This document shows, in pieces, positions 26,011 to 34,875 of a DNA stretch of 35,993 nucleotides. Source of the DNA: Bacteroidales bacterium (lineage in GTDB: Bacteria; Bacteroidota; Bacteroidia; Bacteroidales; Prolixibacteraceae); the NCBI GenBank assembly GCA_012719495.1, contig JAAYAG010000109.1, positions 1 through 35,993 of the forward strand, in the 5' to 3' direction. Positions within the stretch are counted from its first letter, which is position 1; each line of letters opens with the position of its first letter. Both the position numbers and the translations under genes were made by a program. The notes under the pieces were generated by a model. The model had not been told where the DNA came from. It ran no database searches and was given only the letters and a program-made list of their open reading frames with translations.

Positions 26011-26220
26011 ATGCCTATGAGGAAATTTTTTACCCTGCAATTTGATACAAAAATATTTAATCCGGATAAATCGATTCTTTCGTATTCTACTGAAGGTGTG
26101 GATGATGAAGTTGCTTACAAAGCTCCGGATCATTGTATTGATACCATTATGAATTTTGCCCGTGCATACCGGGTTGAAGAAACTAAGTCTGCCGGCAAAG
26201 TAGAAGTGGTAATGAATTAA
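26011..26220 (+). CDS. Small protein of unknown function after the sigma factor gene
   Basis: Encodes 69 residues (MPMRKFF start; a second ATG two codons on is equally good). I do not recognise a family. The sequence is soluble, has no signal peptide or membrane segment, and looks folded (FTLQFDTKIFNPDKSILSYS then EGVDDEVAYKAP). It is followed 18 bases later by a very strong terminator, and base usage matches the surrounding core genes; both favour a real gene. It lies 67 bases after the ECF sigma gene on the same strand, so it could be its partner or target. A conflicting 13-codon frame starts at 26004. Confidence 0.6.
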   Translation: MPMRKFFTLQFDTKIFNPDKSILSYSTEGVDDEVAYKAPDHCIDTIMNFARAYRVEETKSAGKVEVVMN

Positions 26221-26235
26221 ATAACATGATGGAAA

Positions 26236-26279
26236 AGCGACTGGCAACTGAGACTCTTAGTTGCCAGTCGTTTTTTTTG
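26236..26279. terminator. Strong bidirectional terminator
   Basis: CGACTGGCAACT (26238-26249) pairs perfectly with 26259-26270; the interior can pair further. It is flanked by AAAA on the left and eight T on the right. It serves the small gene on the plus strand and probably xseB on the minus strand. Confidence 0.9.
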
Positions 26280-26280
26280 C

Positions 26281-26481
26281 CTAGTTGTCAATATCTTTTA
26301 GTGCTTTCTCAACCTCGTCTTGGGTTGCGTAAAGTTTATCTTTGCAAAACCTGAGTAATTCTGTTACTTTTTTGACTTTTTCGACAAGTTCATCGACATC
26401 GAGTTCGTCATTTTCAATTTTATCCAAAATTTCTTCTATTTCGTTTATTGCTTCCCTGTAGGTCTGTTTCTTTTGTGCCAT
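26281..26481 (-). CDS. xseB: Exodeoxyribonuclease VII small subunit
   Basis: Small helical subunit of exonuclease VII. 66 residues with the family pattern YREAINEIEEILDKIENDEL and DVDELVEKVKKVTELLRFCK. The ATG lies 11 bases after the xseA stop, so the two are translated from one message, as is usual. Confidence 0.93.
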   Translation of the reverse strand: MAQKKQTYREAINEIEEILDKIENDELDVDELVEKVKKVTELLRFCKDKLYATQDEVEKALKDIDN

Positions 26482-26492
26482 AATTGTGTTTT

Positions 26493-27932
26493 TTATTCTT
26501 TTTTCTGAATTATGCTTGCTATCTTTCCTTCGGCTAATATTGTTTCAATATATTCGCCTTCGGAGACATGGCTATCGTTTTTTATTGCTTTCCCTTCTTT
26601 GAGCGTTATGCTGAACCCTCTTTTTAGGATGGTAATGGGATCAACCAGTTCTTTGTTTTTTTCGAGCGATTGTAGTCTGTATTTTTGCTTGTCAACCAGT
26701 TGCTTAATACCTGTTGAAATGCTTCGTTCTATTGCTGCGAGATGCTGTTTTTCACTGCTTATTCCGAATTTTGTTTTCAATGTCGCTTTTGATGAAAGGG
26801 TTTGCAACTCTTTGTTTTTCAACTTTAAGTACAACTGACTATCGGAACTTAGTGCTGTGAAAAAATGGGTTAGTGCCAATTGTTGTTGATTTATTTCTCC
26901 TCTGACCGCTGACTTTACTCGCATATTTTTTTGATCGAGTATTCTTTTTGATTTCTCTATTTTGTTGACAACAAACGGTTTGAGCATGCGAAGTGCATGA
27001 TTTACCCGGTTTTCTTCTTCCGACAATTTGTTGCTGCTTATTTCTTCAAGCGCGAATTTGAGCGTTTCAAGCTCGTTGTCAACAACGTTTAGTTTTCCAA
27101 TCAGGAATTCGGCTACTGCAGTAGGGGTTTTCAGTCGGGTGTGGGCAACCAGGTCGGATATGGTGTCATCTTTTTCATGGCCAATGCCTGTAAGCACTGG
27201 TAATGGGAATTGGGCAATATGCTGGGCAAGGTTGTAGTCGTCGAAACAAGCCAGGTCAACTTGTGAACCACCTCCTCTGATTATTACCACTACATCAAAA
27301 AGATGTTCGTAATCATAAATGGCATCGAGTGCCGTAATGACCGATTTGGCCGCTTCGTTCCCTTGCATGGTTGCGGCAAATAGTTTAGTATAAAAATGAT
27401 ACCCGGCTTGATTGTTATATAGTTGATTTATAAAATCTTCGTAGCCAGCGGCGGTTGGTGATGAAATGATGGCTATACGCGACGGAATATCAGCAAGGGG
27501 TATTTCCTTGTTCATGTCGATTATGCCTTCGTCGCTTAACCGATTAATTATTTCAGCCCTGCGGCGGGCAATATCTCCCAGCGTATAGGTCGGATCGATG
27601 TCTTTTATGTTCAGGCTATAACCATAGACCTCGTGAAATTCGATACTTACTGATATTAAAACTTTTAGTCCTGCTGAAAGTGTTTGTCCTGTGGTGGTTT
27701 CGAAATAGGGCTGGATAAAACGAAATTGCCATGACCAGATGGTAGCCCTTGCTCGGGCTGTAATCTCTTCTGTTTTGTTTTCTTTGTCAATTAATTCCAA
27801 ATAACAGTGACCAGTGCGGTTTACTTTCATCTCGGCAATTTCGGCAATAATCCAAAGTTGTTCAGAAAATGCATCCTGAAGCGTACTTTTGATTCTTTCA
27901 TTTAATTGAGTAAGTGTTAGTTGGCCTTCCAT
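26493..27932 (-). CDS. xseA: Exodeoxyribonuclease VII large subunit
   Basis: Catalytic subunit of exonuclease VII, which degrades single-stranded DNA from both ends. An N-terminal OB-fold (about 1-100: LTLTQLNERIKSTLQDAFSE, WIIAEIAEMKVNRTGHCYLEL) precedes the nuclease core with IAIISSPTAAGYEDFINQL, VVVIIRGGGSQVDLACFDD and GIGHEKDDTISDLVAHTRLK. A long coiled-coil region and a C-terminal VDPITILKRGFSITL segment follow. Length 479 is within the family range. It starts one base after the upstream peptidase stop. Confidence 0.95.
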   Translation of the reverse strand: MEGQLTLTQLNERIKSTLQDAFSEQLWIIAEIAEMKVNRTGHCYLELIDKENKTEEITARARATIWSWQFRFIQPYFETTTGQTLSAGLKVLISVSIEFHEVYGYSLNIKDIDPTYTLGDIARRRAEIINRLSDEGIIDMNKEIPLADIPSRIAIISSPTAAGYEDFINQLYNNQAGYHFYTKLFAATMQGNEAAKSVITALDAIYDYEHLFDVVVIIRGGGSQVDLACFDDYNLAQHIAQFPLPVLTGIGHEKDDTISDLVAHTRLKTPTAVAEFLIGKLNVVDNELETLKFALEEISSNKLSEEENRVNHALRMLKPFVVNKIEKSKRILDQKNMRVKSAVRGEINQQQLALTHFFTALSSDSQLYLKLKNKELQTLSSKATLKTKFGISSEKQHLAAIERSISTGIKQLVDKQKYRLQSLEKNKELVDPITILKRGFSITLKEGKAIKNDSHVSEGEYIETILAEGKIASIIQKKE

Positions 27933-27933
27933 G

Positions 27934-29571
27934 TTATTTTTTAATCAATTTAACAGAGAGAAATGACCTGTCGCTCCAAATCCGGAGAAAATATAAGCCA
28001 CCGGGCAGTTGTGCTATTTCATCGCTTATTCTGACCCGGTTTTGTTCTTTGGCCGGAGTGAAAGATAATAAACGGGTTCCTTGTGCCGTGCAAAGTTCGA
28101 TCAGACCAATGTAAGTGCTTGAAGAAATCTCGATATAATCGCTGATAGGATTTGGAAATACGCTAATTTGGGTGCCAAAATCATTAAAAGTGACGCCGGT
28201 TGTGTCTTTTGGCAGATAGATGCTGAAATCAGGAATGCCATATCCAAAATCGATGCTATGCTTAGGGAACAAATCGCCAGCTCTTCGTATCATGTTTATT
28301 ATTGCGTGAGCACTCGAGTCGGGATAAAGAGTAGACAAACAGGCGCTGAGTCCCGAAATTACGGGTGATGAATACGAAGTTCCGCTGCCATAGGTTGCAT
28401 CTCCGGTTGCTGAAAAAATGGAGGTTTCCGACCCGGTAGCAGCCACATCGGGTTTAACGCTATGGAGAGAGTCACCAAATCCGCGCGATGAGAATGATGC
28501 AATATTTTTTTGATTATCGACAGCAGCAACAGACAACACATTTGAAGCTTCCGCAGGGGCAGAAACGTAGTGCCAGGAGTTATTGCCATCGTTACCGGCG
28601 CTGCATACTACAATTATGCCTTTGTTTACCGCCATGTTCGCTGCTTTCGAGATACGGAGGCTATCTCCTGTAAATTCACCATAGGAATGATTTAATGAGT
28701 TATCGTCGAATACCGTATAGCCAAGCGAGGTGTTAATGACATTACATCCAACACTGTCGGCAAATTCGGCGGCAATAATCCAATAATCTTCTTCAACAGG
28801 AAATTCGGTTGGTGCGTCTTCCGACCTCAATAACCAGTATGACGCGTGAGGTGCAGTGCCAACAAAGACTTCAGGAATATTGCCAGCCATGATAGATAAT
28901 ACATTTGTGCCGTGATAATGAGTTTCATACACATTTCCCCCGGGGCTAACAAAGTCGTACGTTCCAAGCATTCTGCCTTGTAAGAAAAGCGAATCGAAAG
29001 CACTGCTCATATCAGCGTCCTGGAATCCTGCATCAATTACGGCAATTGTAGCCCCTTCGCCTGTCGAATATTTGTGGAGCTTATGTCCGTTGTGCATTGT
29101 AAGCTGGCTGGCCGCAATCCCATAAAGATTCAGTGAGGTAGAATCGTTATTCAGTATTGATTTTTCTTCAATGTTGAATTTATTCCTAAAACTCTTCAAG
29201 GGTACTGATTTGCGCAATTCAATATTTGTGACAAACGATGGCAAAATCAGCGAGTCGATCGCAGGGAGGCTGTCTGCATAAATGGCTATTGCCCCGTTCA
29301 TCCAACGGCTTGTGTGTTTTATGTAGAACCCCATTGACCTTAGTGAGTCGGAAAACTGTGGGTTAACAGGTAAGTCGGTAGAGTCGATATCAATACTTTG
29401 TTTTTTTCTTCTTTCCAATGCTTTGTTTGAAAGGAAGTTGTGAGGTTGATTAATTGAATATGGCGTTCCTGCTTTGGTGTTGAATTGAACCCAATAGATG
29501 TTTCCTTCGGGTTCGTTTCCCGATGCATAAAGAAAAAAGCAACTTAAAAGAATAATCATCAAATGTTTCAT
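27934..29571 (-). CDS. Secreted S8 subtilisin-like serine peptidase with type IX sorting domain
   Basis: Extracellular or surface subtilase. I use the ATG at 29571 (MKHLMIILLSCFFLYASG), which starts a clean signal peptide; the frame is open to 29592. Catalytic residues (numbered from this start) are Asp180 in IAVIDAGFQDAD, His220 in HYHGTNVLSIMAG and Ser399 in GTSYSSPVISG, with the oxyanion Asn in SAGNDGNN. The last 80 or so residues (ISVFPNPISDYIEIS to LPGGLYFLRIWSDRSFLSVKLIKK) are a type A Por/T9SS sorting domain, so export needs a type IX system encoded elsewhere. The stop is one base before the xseA ATG. Confidence 0.92.
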   Translation of the reverse strand: MKHLMIILLSCFFLYASGNEPEGNIYWVQFNTKAGTPYSINQPHNFLSNKALERRKKQSIDIDSTDLPVNPQFSDSLRSMGFYIKHTSRWMNGAIAIYADSLPAIDSLILPSFVTNIELRKSVPLKSFRNKFNIEEKSILNNDSTSLNLYGIAASQLTMHNGHKLHKYSTGEGATIAVIDAGFQDADMSSAFDSLFLQGRMLGTYDFVSPGGNVYETHYHGTNVLSIMAGNIPEVFVGTAPHASYWLLRSEDAPTEFPVEEDYWIIAAEFADSVGCNVINTSLGYTVFDDNSLNHSYGEFTGDSLRISKAANMAVNKGIIVVCSAGNDGNNSWHYVSAPAEASNVLSVAAVDNQKNIASFSSRGFGDSLHSVKPDVAATGSETSIFSATGDATYGSGTSYSSPVISGLSACLSTLYPDSSAHAIINMIRRAGDLFPKHSIDFGYGIPDFSIYLPKDTTGVTFNDFGTQISVFPNPISDYIEISSSTYIGLIELCTAQGTRLLSFTPAKEQNRVRISDEIAQLPGGLYFLRIWSDRSFLSVKLIKK

Positions 29572-29685
29572 CTGCAGCAATTTTTCGAGCATAATTCTTC
29601 GTGAAAGTCAATTGGACTATTTGCCTTATAGCCTGAAATTACCCGCGAATTACTTGATAAAGATAGAAAAAGTGGAAATGAAATG

Positions 29686-30777
29686 CTATTGGCCGCTACT
29701 TATAATTCCTCCGCCTACTACGTGGTTGCCTTCATAAAATACGGCAGACTGGCCAGGGGTTACAGCCCAGGTGTTTTCATAAAATTCAACCTTGATGCGG
29801 GTTCCATGTTGCAAAATCCGGCTAAGAGTTCCTTGGTTATTGTAGCGTATTTTTGTTGTAACTTCTAATTCGCCTTCAATCTTTTCGTATTTCATTAAAT
29901 TGATTTGTTCAACCCATAATTCTTTACGATCGAGGTCTTCACGATCGCCAAGGGTTACTGTATTTGTTTCAGCATCGATTTTTATTACAAAACGTGGTTT
30001 TCCTAGGGCTATTTCAAGGCCTTTCCGTTGCCCGATTGTGTAAAATGGGTACCCATAGTGTTGGCCTAAGACTTTCCCATCGAGATCGACAAAATTGCCT
30101 TTTCCAACCTTTTCTTCCAGATTGGGAACCCGCTCTTTGATAAAACGCCGGTAGTCATTGTCGGGAATAAAACAAATCTCTTGGCTTTCCCTTTTTTTTG
30201 AGATTTTTTCATAGCCTTTCCGGGCAGCAATTTCACGAACTTCAGTTTTGGTAAGATGGCCAAGCGGGAACAAGGTGCGCTTTAAATCTTCCTGAGAAAG
30301 TTGCCATAGGAAATATGTCTGGTCTTTGCTCAGGTCTTCGCCCTTTATCAGAAAATAACGTCCGTTTTCGTTTCCAATTCGTGCATAGTGGCCTGTGGCA
30401 ATGAACTCACAGCCAAGTTCGTCGGCTTTGTTGATTACTTCGCCCCACTTGATTACACTGTTGCACAACACACAAGGGTTTGGAGTCCGTCCGGCAAGGT
30501 ATTCTTTAACAAAATCGGAAATCACTGTTTTGTCGAATTCTTTTCGTAAGTCGAGTACCGAGTGGTCTATGTTGAGGTCGTTGCACAATGCTTTGGCTTC
30601 AAAAATGGCATCGACACTGCAACAGCCAGTTTGCTTTTCCATGCATGCAGGCGAAATTACATCATAAGGCCTGTAGGTTAGCCCGTGCAGCTGGTAGCCT
30701 TCATCGCTGAGCAACATTGCTGCCACCGAACTGTCGATGCCACCGCTCATGCATAACAATACTTTTCCTTTACCCAT
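29686..30777 (-). CDS. mnmA: tRNA-specific 2-thiouridylase
   Basis: Introduces sulfur at position 2 of the wobble uridine in Lys, Glu and Gln tRNAs. The ATG at 30777 gives MGKGKVLLCMSGGIDSS with the PP-loop at the N-terminus and 363 residues. The two catalytic cysteines are Cys102 (TPNPCVLCN) and Cys202 (SQEICFIP). GHYARI and SKDQTYFLW are further family blocks. The extra cysteines near residues 45-53 (CMEKQTGCCS) are seen in Bacteroidota versions. A minus-strand TATTTTTG (30815-30808) could be its -7 box. Confidence 0.96.
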   Translation of the reverse strand: MGKGKVLLCMSGGIDSSVAAMLLSDEGYQLHGLTYRPYDVISPACMEKQTGCCSVDAIFEAKALCNDLNIDHSVLDLRKEFDKTVISDFVKEYLAGRTPNPCVLCNSVIKWGEVINKADELGCEFIATGHYARIGNENGRYFLIKGEDLSKDQTYFLWQLSQEDLKRTLFPLGHLTKTEVREIAARKGYEKISKKRESQEICFIPDNDYRRFIKERVPNLEEKVGKGNFVDLDGKVLGQHYGYPFYTIGQRKGLEIALGKPRFVIKIDAETNTVTLGDREDLDRKELWVEQINLMKYEKIEGELEVTTKIRYNNQGTLSRILQHGTRIKVEFYENTWAVTPGQSAVFYEGNHVVGGGIISSGQ

Positions 30778-30921
30778 AAAACGTTTTAAAATAACTGTGC
30801 AAAGAAACAAAAATAGAATAAGAATGTTTGTTTCTGAATTCTTATTTTTCGGGTGGTGTTGTTTGTAATTTATTGTAATGCAATGCTATGAGTAGAATTA
30901 GATGAACCGGATTCTTTTCCT

Positions 30922-30929
30922 TATTTTTG
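30922..30929 (+). promoter_or_regulatory. Candidate -7 box for the DEAD-box helicase gene
   Basis: TATTTTTG matches TAnnTTTG and lies 14 bases before the ATG at 30944, so the leader would be very short. The -33 element is weak. Confidence 0.4.
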
Positions 30930-30943
30930 CGAAAAATTTTACT

Positions 30944-32272
30944 ATGGCATATTTCGAAGATTTAAAACTAACAAAATCGGTTCAAAAGGCAATTGCAGAG
31001 ATTGGGTTCATCGAGCCAACGCCCATTCAGGAACAAGCAATCCCGGCCATCAAATCGGGGAAAGATGTTCTTGGCATCGCCCAAACCGGAACAGGAAAAA
31101 CTGCAGCTTACATTTTGCCAATCCTCACTTACCTGGTCAAAGCTGAAGGTGAAGATCCACGGGTTGTTGTTCTTGTTCCTACCCGAGAGCTGTCAATTCA
31201 GGTAGGTGAAGATATTGAAGAGCTTGCTCAGTTTACCAATATCCGAAGTGTTGCTGTTTATGGTGGAATTGGCTGGACCAAACATGCCGAGATGATTGTT
31301 CCCGGAATTGATATCCTGGTGGCCACACCGGGACGCTTGCTCGATTTGTATCAGCACAATGTGTTAAGCCTCAAAAAAGTGAAAATTCTGGTTATTGATG
31401 AGGCTGACCGGATGCTCGATATGGGGTTTTTGCCTCAGCTGAAATCAATTTTCGAAATCCTTCCCATGCGGAAACAAAACTTGTTATTCTCGGCAACATT
31501 TAATGAAAAGGTTGAAACCATCGCTGCTGAATTTCTCGATTTCCCGGTCAGGGTTGAGGTTGCCCCATCGGCAACTCCCGTCGAAATGGTTAAGCAAATG
31601 GTGTATCATGTTCCAAATTTCCAAACAAAACTCAATCTTGTTTCTTATTTATTGTCCGATGTTGAGGATTTTAAGAAAGTTTTAATCTTTTGCAAAACAA
31701 AAGTGTCGGCCGAAGAGGTCTTTAAAGCCATAAAAAGCCGTTCCGACGGAGAGAAGCGTATCTTGCATTCGAATAAGGGGCAGAGTTCGCGTATAAATTC
31801 TATTTCGGCTTTCAAAAACGACGAAGTGCGTATTCTTATCTCCACCGATGTTTCGGCCAGGGGGATTGATGCCAGTAAGGTTACGCATGTTATCAATTTC
31901 GATGTGCCAACAAATTACGACGATTATATCCACCGTATTGGCCGTACTGCCCGGGCCGGGAACCATGGCGTGGCTATCACAATGCTCGATCCTTCCGAAG
32001 AATGGCATTTCCTGAATATTGAGAAGATTATCCGCATGCCGGTTCCTGTTTATGAAGTTCCTGTTGAGGTTGAATTTGGTGATTACGGAACATATGAACA
32101 AAAAGATCAGCTTCGCGAAATCGACAGGCAAAAACGCATCGACGATCCAACATTCAAAGGGGCATTTCACGAAAAGAAGCGAAAACTCCATAAAGATACC
32201 CGTTCGTATAATGATCGTTTTGTGAAAAAGCAATCGACTCAAGCGAAGAAAAAAAGGCGCTTGAAGCCATAG
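30944..32272 (+). CDS. DEAD-box ATP-dependent RNA helicase
   Basis: RNA helicase of the RhlE-like type. Motifs in order: Q motif GFIEPTPIQEQAIP, motif I AQTGTGKT, Ia PTREL, TPGRLLD, II DEAD in VIDEADRMLDMGF, III SAT, V DVSARGID and VI HRIGRTARAG. A basic C-terminal tail rich in Lys and Arg (KKQSTQAKKKRRLKP) probably binds RNA. The ATG at 30944 gives MAYFEDLKLTKSVQKAIAEI; the frame continues 14 codons upstream but across the -7 box candidate. 442 residues. Confidence 0.93.
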   Translation: MAYFEDLKLTKSVQKAIAEIGFIEPTPIQEQAIPAIKSGKDVLGIAQTGTGKTAAYILPILTYLVKAEGEDPRVVVLVPTRELSIQVGEDIEELAQFTNIRSVAVYGGIGWTKHAEMIVPGIDILVATPGRLLDLYQHNVLSLKKVKILVIDEADRMLDMGFLPQLKSIFEILPMRKQNLLFSATFNEKVETIAAEFLDFPVRVEVAPSATPVEMVKQMVYHVPNFQTKLNLVSYLLSDVEDFKKVLIFCKTKVSAEEVFKAIKSRSDGEKRILHSNKGQSSRINSISAFKNDEVRILISTDVSARGIDASKVTHVINFDVPTNYDDYIHRIGRTARAGNHGVAITMLDPSEEWHFLNIEKIIRMPVPVYEVPVEVEFGDYGTYEQKDQLREIDRQKRIDDPTFKGAFHEKKRKLHKDTRSYNDRFVKKQSTQAKKKRRLKP

Positions 32273-32530
32273 AAAAATCATATTTTTCATCAGCGTATAA
32301 TTCCTGGCATAATATCGACCAAGAGTCGTGGCAGCAGGTGTGTATTCTTGCTGTTTCTTTGGATTTTTACTGAATTTTTTCACCCCATTATGCCTTTAAT
32401 TGCCCCACTGAGATTTCTTTTCGTCCCATTATTCATGTGTTTGCTACAATTTTTCACAACCTGTTTTCAAATGATTTTACTTTGTTGCCAGTACGTGAAA
32501 TCACGATGGTGCAATTAATGTTTTTATAGT

Positions 32531-33715
32531 ATGATGATCGGTTTTAAACAGCAGTATTTTAGTTATTCTCAAAGTTATAACGACCAGTTGGAAATGATTG
32601 GTACCCCTGAGGGGGCCGATATTGTTAATTTCCAATTTGAGTCAGATTATCACTTTGATTTTTCGGGAAGGGGCTTGTTCAGGGGTGATTTATTTTATCA
32701 CGAACTTGTTCGAAGCAAGGTGCCCGAGAATAACAGTTTTATTTATCCGGTTGTAGTTCCCGACAGCAAACTTTGCTACGACAAAGCCATCCTTCTTTTT
32801 CATGGACTCAATGAAAAAAGTTGGGACAAATACTTTGTTTGGGCCGGATATCTGGCCAAGAGAATGAACCGTCCGGTTATATTATTCCCACTGGCTTACC
32901 ACATGAACCGCGTTCCAAAAACATGGAGCGACCCACGAACGATGGGCGAGATTGCCAACTTGCGGAAAAATGACGATGGCCGTACCAATGTATCGTTTGC
33001 CAATGCCGCTTTGAGTACTCGGTTGCAGTTTCATCCCGAGCTTTTCATATACTCAGGCTTACAAAGTTGCTACGATGTATTACATTTGATTGACCAAATC
33101 AGGCAGGGGAAAAACCGTTTACTCTCAGCCAATGCCCATGTCGATATTCTTTCCTATTCAATTGGAGCATTCTTTTCTCAAATACTTATGTTGGCCAACC
33201 CTTCTAATGTTTTTGATCGTTCAAAACTTTTTATTTTTTGCGGAGGACCAACTTTTGATAAGATGAACGGCGATTCAAAATATATTATGGATTCGCTGGC
33301 ATTTAAAAGTTTGCTCGAATTGAAACATCGTCAAAAATTAAAACAAATTAAAAAACAAGTGTTTGCTACAAAAGATAAGACCTTGATTGACACATGGCCC
33401 GGACTTGAATTAATGATGTATGAAAAACGCGATCGCAGAAAGCGCGAAGCTTTATTCGATACCATGAAAGACCGGCTTTATGTAGTGGCACTCGAAAAGG
33501 ACTCGGTAATGCCGGTAGACGGGATTGTTAAAACCGTGCGAGGGAAAAAAGGAAACATTGAGGTGCCTGTCGAGGTGATTGATTTCCCGTATACTTACTC
33601 ACATGAGCAACCTTTTCCCGTGGGCGACGATAAGATACAGAACCTTGTTGACCGGAGTTTTACCGTAGTTTTTGATAAAGCAATCGATTTTTTTCAAAAA
33701 TCAGCTTCTTTGTGA
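32531..33715 (+). CDS. Putative alpha/beta-hydrolase-fold protein (DUF6051-like)
   Basis: 394 residues without signal peptide. The sequence fits an alpha/beta-hydrolase fold: strand and oxyanion loop AILLFHGLNEKSW (His91-Gly92), a nucleophile elbow DILSYSIGAFFSQ with Ser210 (small residue at -2, Gly at +2), a possible acid at about Asp319 (VVALEKDSVMPVDG) and His358 in YTYSHEQPFPVG. I associate it with a Bacteroidota family of unknown function, DUF6051, from memory. A long helical insert (LKHRQKLKQIKKQVFATKDK) lies between strand blocks. The substrate is unknown. Its 3' end overlaps the YkvA-like gene by 22 bases. Confidence 0.65.
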   Translation: MMIGFKQQYFSYSQSYNDQLEMIGTPEGADIVNFQFESDYHFDFSGRGLFRGDLFYHELVRSKVPENNSFIYPVVVPDSKLCYDKAILLFHGLNEKSWDKYFVWAGYLAKRMNRPVILFPLAYHMNRVPKTWSDPRTMGEIANLRKNDDGRTNVSFANAALSTRLQFHPELFIYSGLQSCYDVLHLIDQIRQGKNRLLSANAHVDILSYSIGAFFSQILMLANPSNVFDRSKLFIFCGGPTFDKMNGDSKYIMDSLAFKSLLELKHRQKLKQIKKQVFATKDKTLIDTWPGLELMMYEKRDRRKREALFDTMKDRLYVVALEKDSVMPVDGIVKTVRGKKGNIEVPVEVIDFPYTYSHEQPFPVGDDKIQNLVDRSFTVVFDKAIDFFQKSASL

Positions 33716-34065
33716 CCCGATAAGCTAGCAGTTAAATCGTTGACTTTCGATTTGGCTTTACGCTCAATGTCGGGGGTTAGCGACCCTTTGATCTTGTTAT
33801 ACACAAGCATGATTGCTGTTAGATCGTCGGTAAGGCCAAGGGCAGGAATGAAATCGGGGAGGGCATCAATTGGAATAATCAGATAGCCAAGGGCTGCAAT
33901 AATCAACGATTTATTTTTTATACTTACTTCATTGCTGATGAGGCAATAATATAACACTAACGCGTAATAGAGCAACGAAGAACTAGCCTTTCCTGCAAGT
34001 TTTTTAATCTTGACCCAAAAACTGTTTTCGTTATAGTATCGTGAATATTTCTCGTATTTTTCCAT
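33694..34065 (-). CDS. YkvA-like (DUF1232) small membrane protein
   Basis: 123 residues with the DUF1232 core KSLIIAALGYLIIPIDALPD then FIPALGLTDDLTAIMLVYNKIKG, in which the PIDALPDFIP and LTDD segments are diagnostic. One or two hydrophobic helices suggest membrane association. The cellular role of the family is unknown. The C-terminal region overlaps the convergent hydrolase-like gene. Confidence 0.85.
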   Translation of the reverse strand: MEKYEKYSRYYNENSFWVKIKKLAGKASSSLLYYALVLYYCLISNEVSIKNKSLIIAALGYLIIPIDALPDFIPALGLTDDLTAIMLVYNKIKGSLTPDIERKAKSKVNDLTASLSGHKEADF

Positions 34066-34202
34066 GCTTTACACGAAGTTTTACGGTATAAAAATACGAA
34101 AGAATTGAGTGCTGACGAAAATGGAATATTATTTTGAAAAGATTGTTCCTGTTTGTCGTCAGGGAGTTATTTGTAAAGTGGTTTTTAAAACGTTGATGAT
34201 AT

Positions 34203-34233
34203 ATTGTAATTCAGTTGTAAATATGTAATTTTG
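34203..34233 (+). promoter_or_regulatory. Promoter of ssrA
   Basis: ATTG (34203-34206), 19-base spacer and TAATTTTG (34226-34233): one mismatch in the -33 box, exact -7. Transcription would start near 34240, a few bases before the mature tmRNA 5' end. Confidence 0.6.
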
Positions 34234-34246
34234 CAGCACTACAATT

Positions 34247-34651
34247 GGGGTTGACTGGTTTTGACAGCAGGCCGGTGTGGTATGTAAGCATGCAGGGATT
34301 TGACTGTTTGCCCTTGATTAAATGGTCACAACAATAATTGGCGAAGAAAACTTTGCTCTTGCTGCTTAATCGAATTACAGTAGATTCAAGCTCCTCTTCG
34401 GAGGATTTCCGGCATTAGATGCTGGAACAAGACGTTTCCCGGGCGGTCAATACCTCTCACCAACCTGAATCGGAAGCGCTCGTAATCAGAGGTTAGTGTC
34501 GCGCAGGCTTCGGTCGCGATGCGAAATTAAGAAGCTAAGGTAAACGTCGGTGGCTCTGATCCAGCGTTTACACGAAAACTAAGTCAGGCTAAGCATGTAG
34601 AAAGCGTATGGCTCCCCTGTTTGGACCCGGGTTCGAATCCCGGCAGCTCCA
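34247..34651 (+). ncRNA. ssrA: Transfer-messenger RNA (tmRNA)
   Basis: Rescues stalled ribosomes together with SmpB and tags the unfinished protein for degradation. The tRNA-like ends are clear: 5' GGGGTTG pairs with CAGCTCC at the 3' end, followed by discriminator A. The T arm is CCGGG-TTCGAAT-CCCGG. CCA is not encoded. The tag frame GGC GAA GAA AAC TTT GCT CTT GCT GCT TAA (34340-34369) gives GEENFALAA, close to known Bacteroidota tags. Pseudoknot segments fill the middle. 405 nucleotides, one-piece form. Confidence 0.97.
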
Positions 34652-34673
34652 CTTTTTAAAATTTTAATGTCTG

Positions 34674-34708
34674 AAGATCAGTTTATTGTGACTGATCTTT
34701 CTTTTTTT
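34674..34708 (+). terminator. Terminator of ssrA
   Basis: AAGATCAGT (34674-34682) pairs perfectly with ACTGATCTT (34691-34699) around an 8-nt loop and is followed by a T-rich run to 34708. Confidence 0.85.
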
Positions 34709-34875
34709 ATAGGGAGTTAGCGTGTTTTATGAAACTGGGATCAATTCAATCCAAATCAAATTCAACACTTGTCATTATTTTGTAGTAATCTGCGCATGAA
34801 TTAATATCATCTTAAATAACGACTAGCAATGCAACACATTGTCAGTCATAGTATTTTTTAGATTCATATGTAGGC
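34709..34875. other. Gene-free AT-rich stretch after ssrA
   Basis: Between the ssrA terminator and the attC-like structure I find no ORF, promoter or known RNA. GTTAGCG at 34717-34723 resembles an attC core on its own, but nothing around it pairs. Confidence 0.4.

Noticed and set aside
31682-32383. 233-codon minus-strand ORF antisense to the DEAD-box helicase gene
   Set aside because: The opposite strand encodes all helicase motifs in order. This frame has no recognisable domain and no start context.
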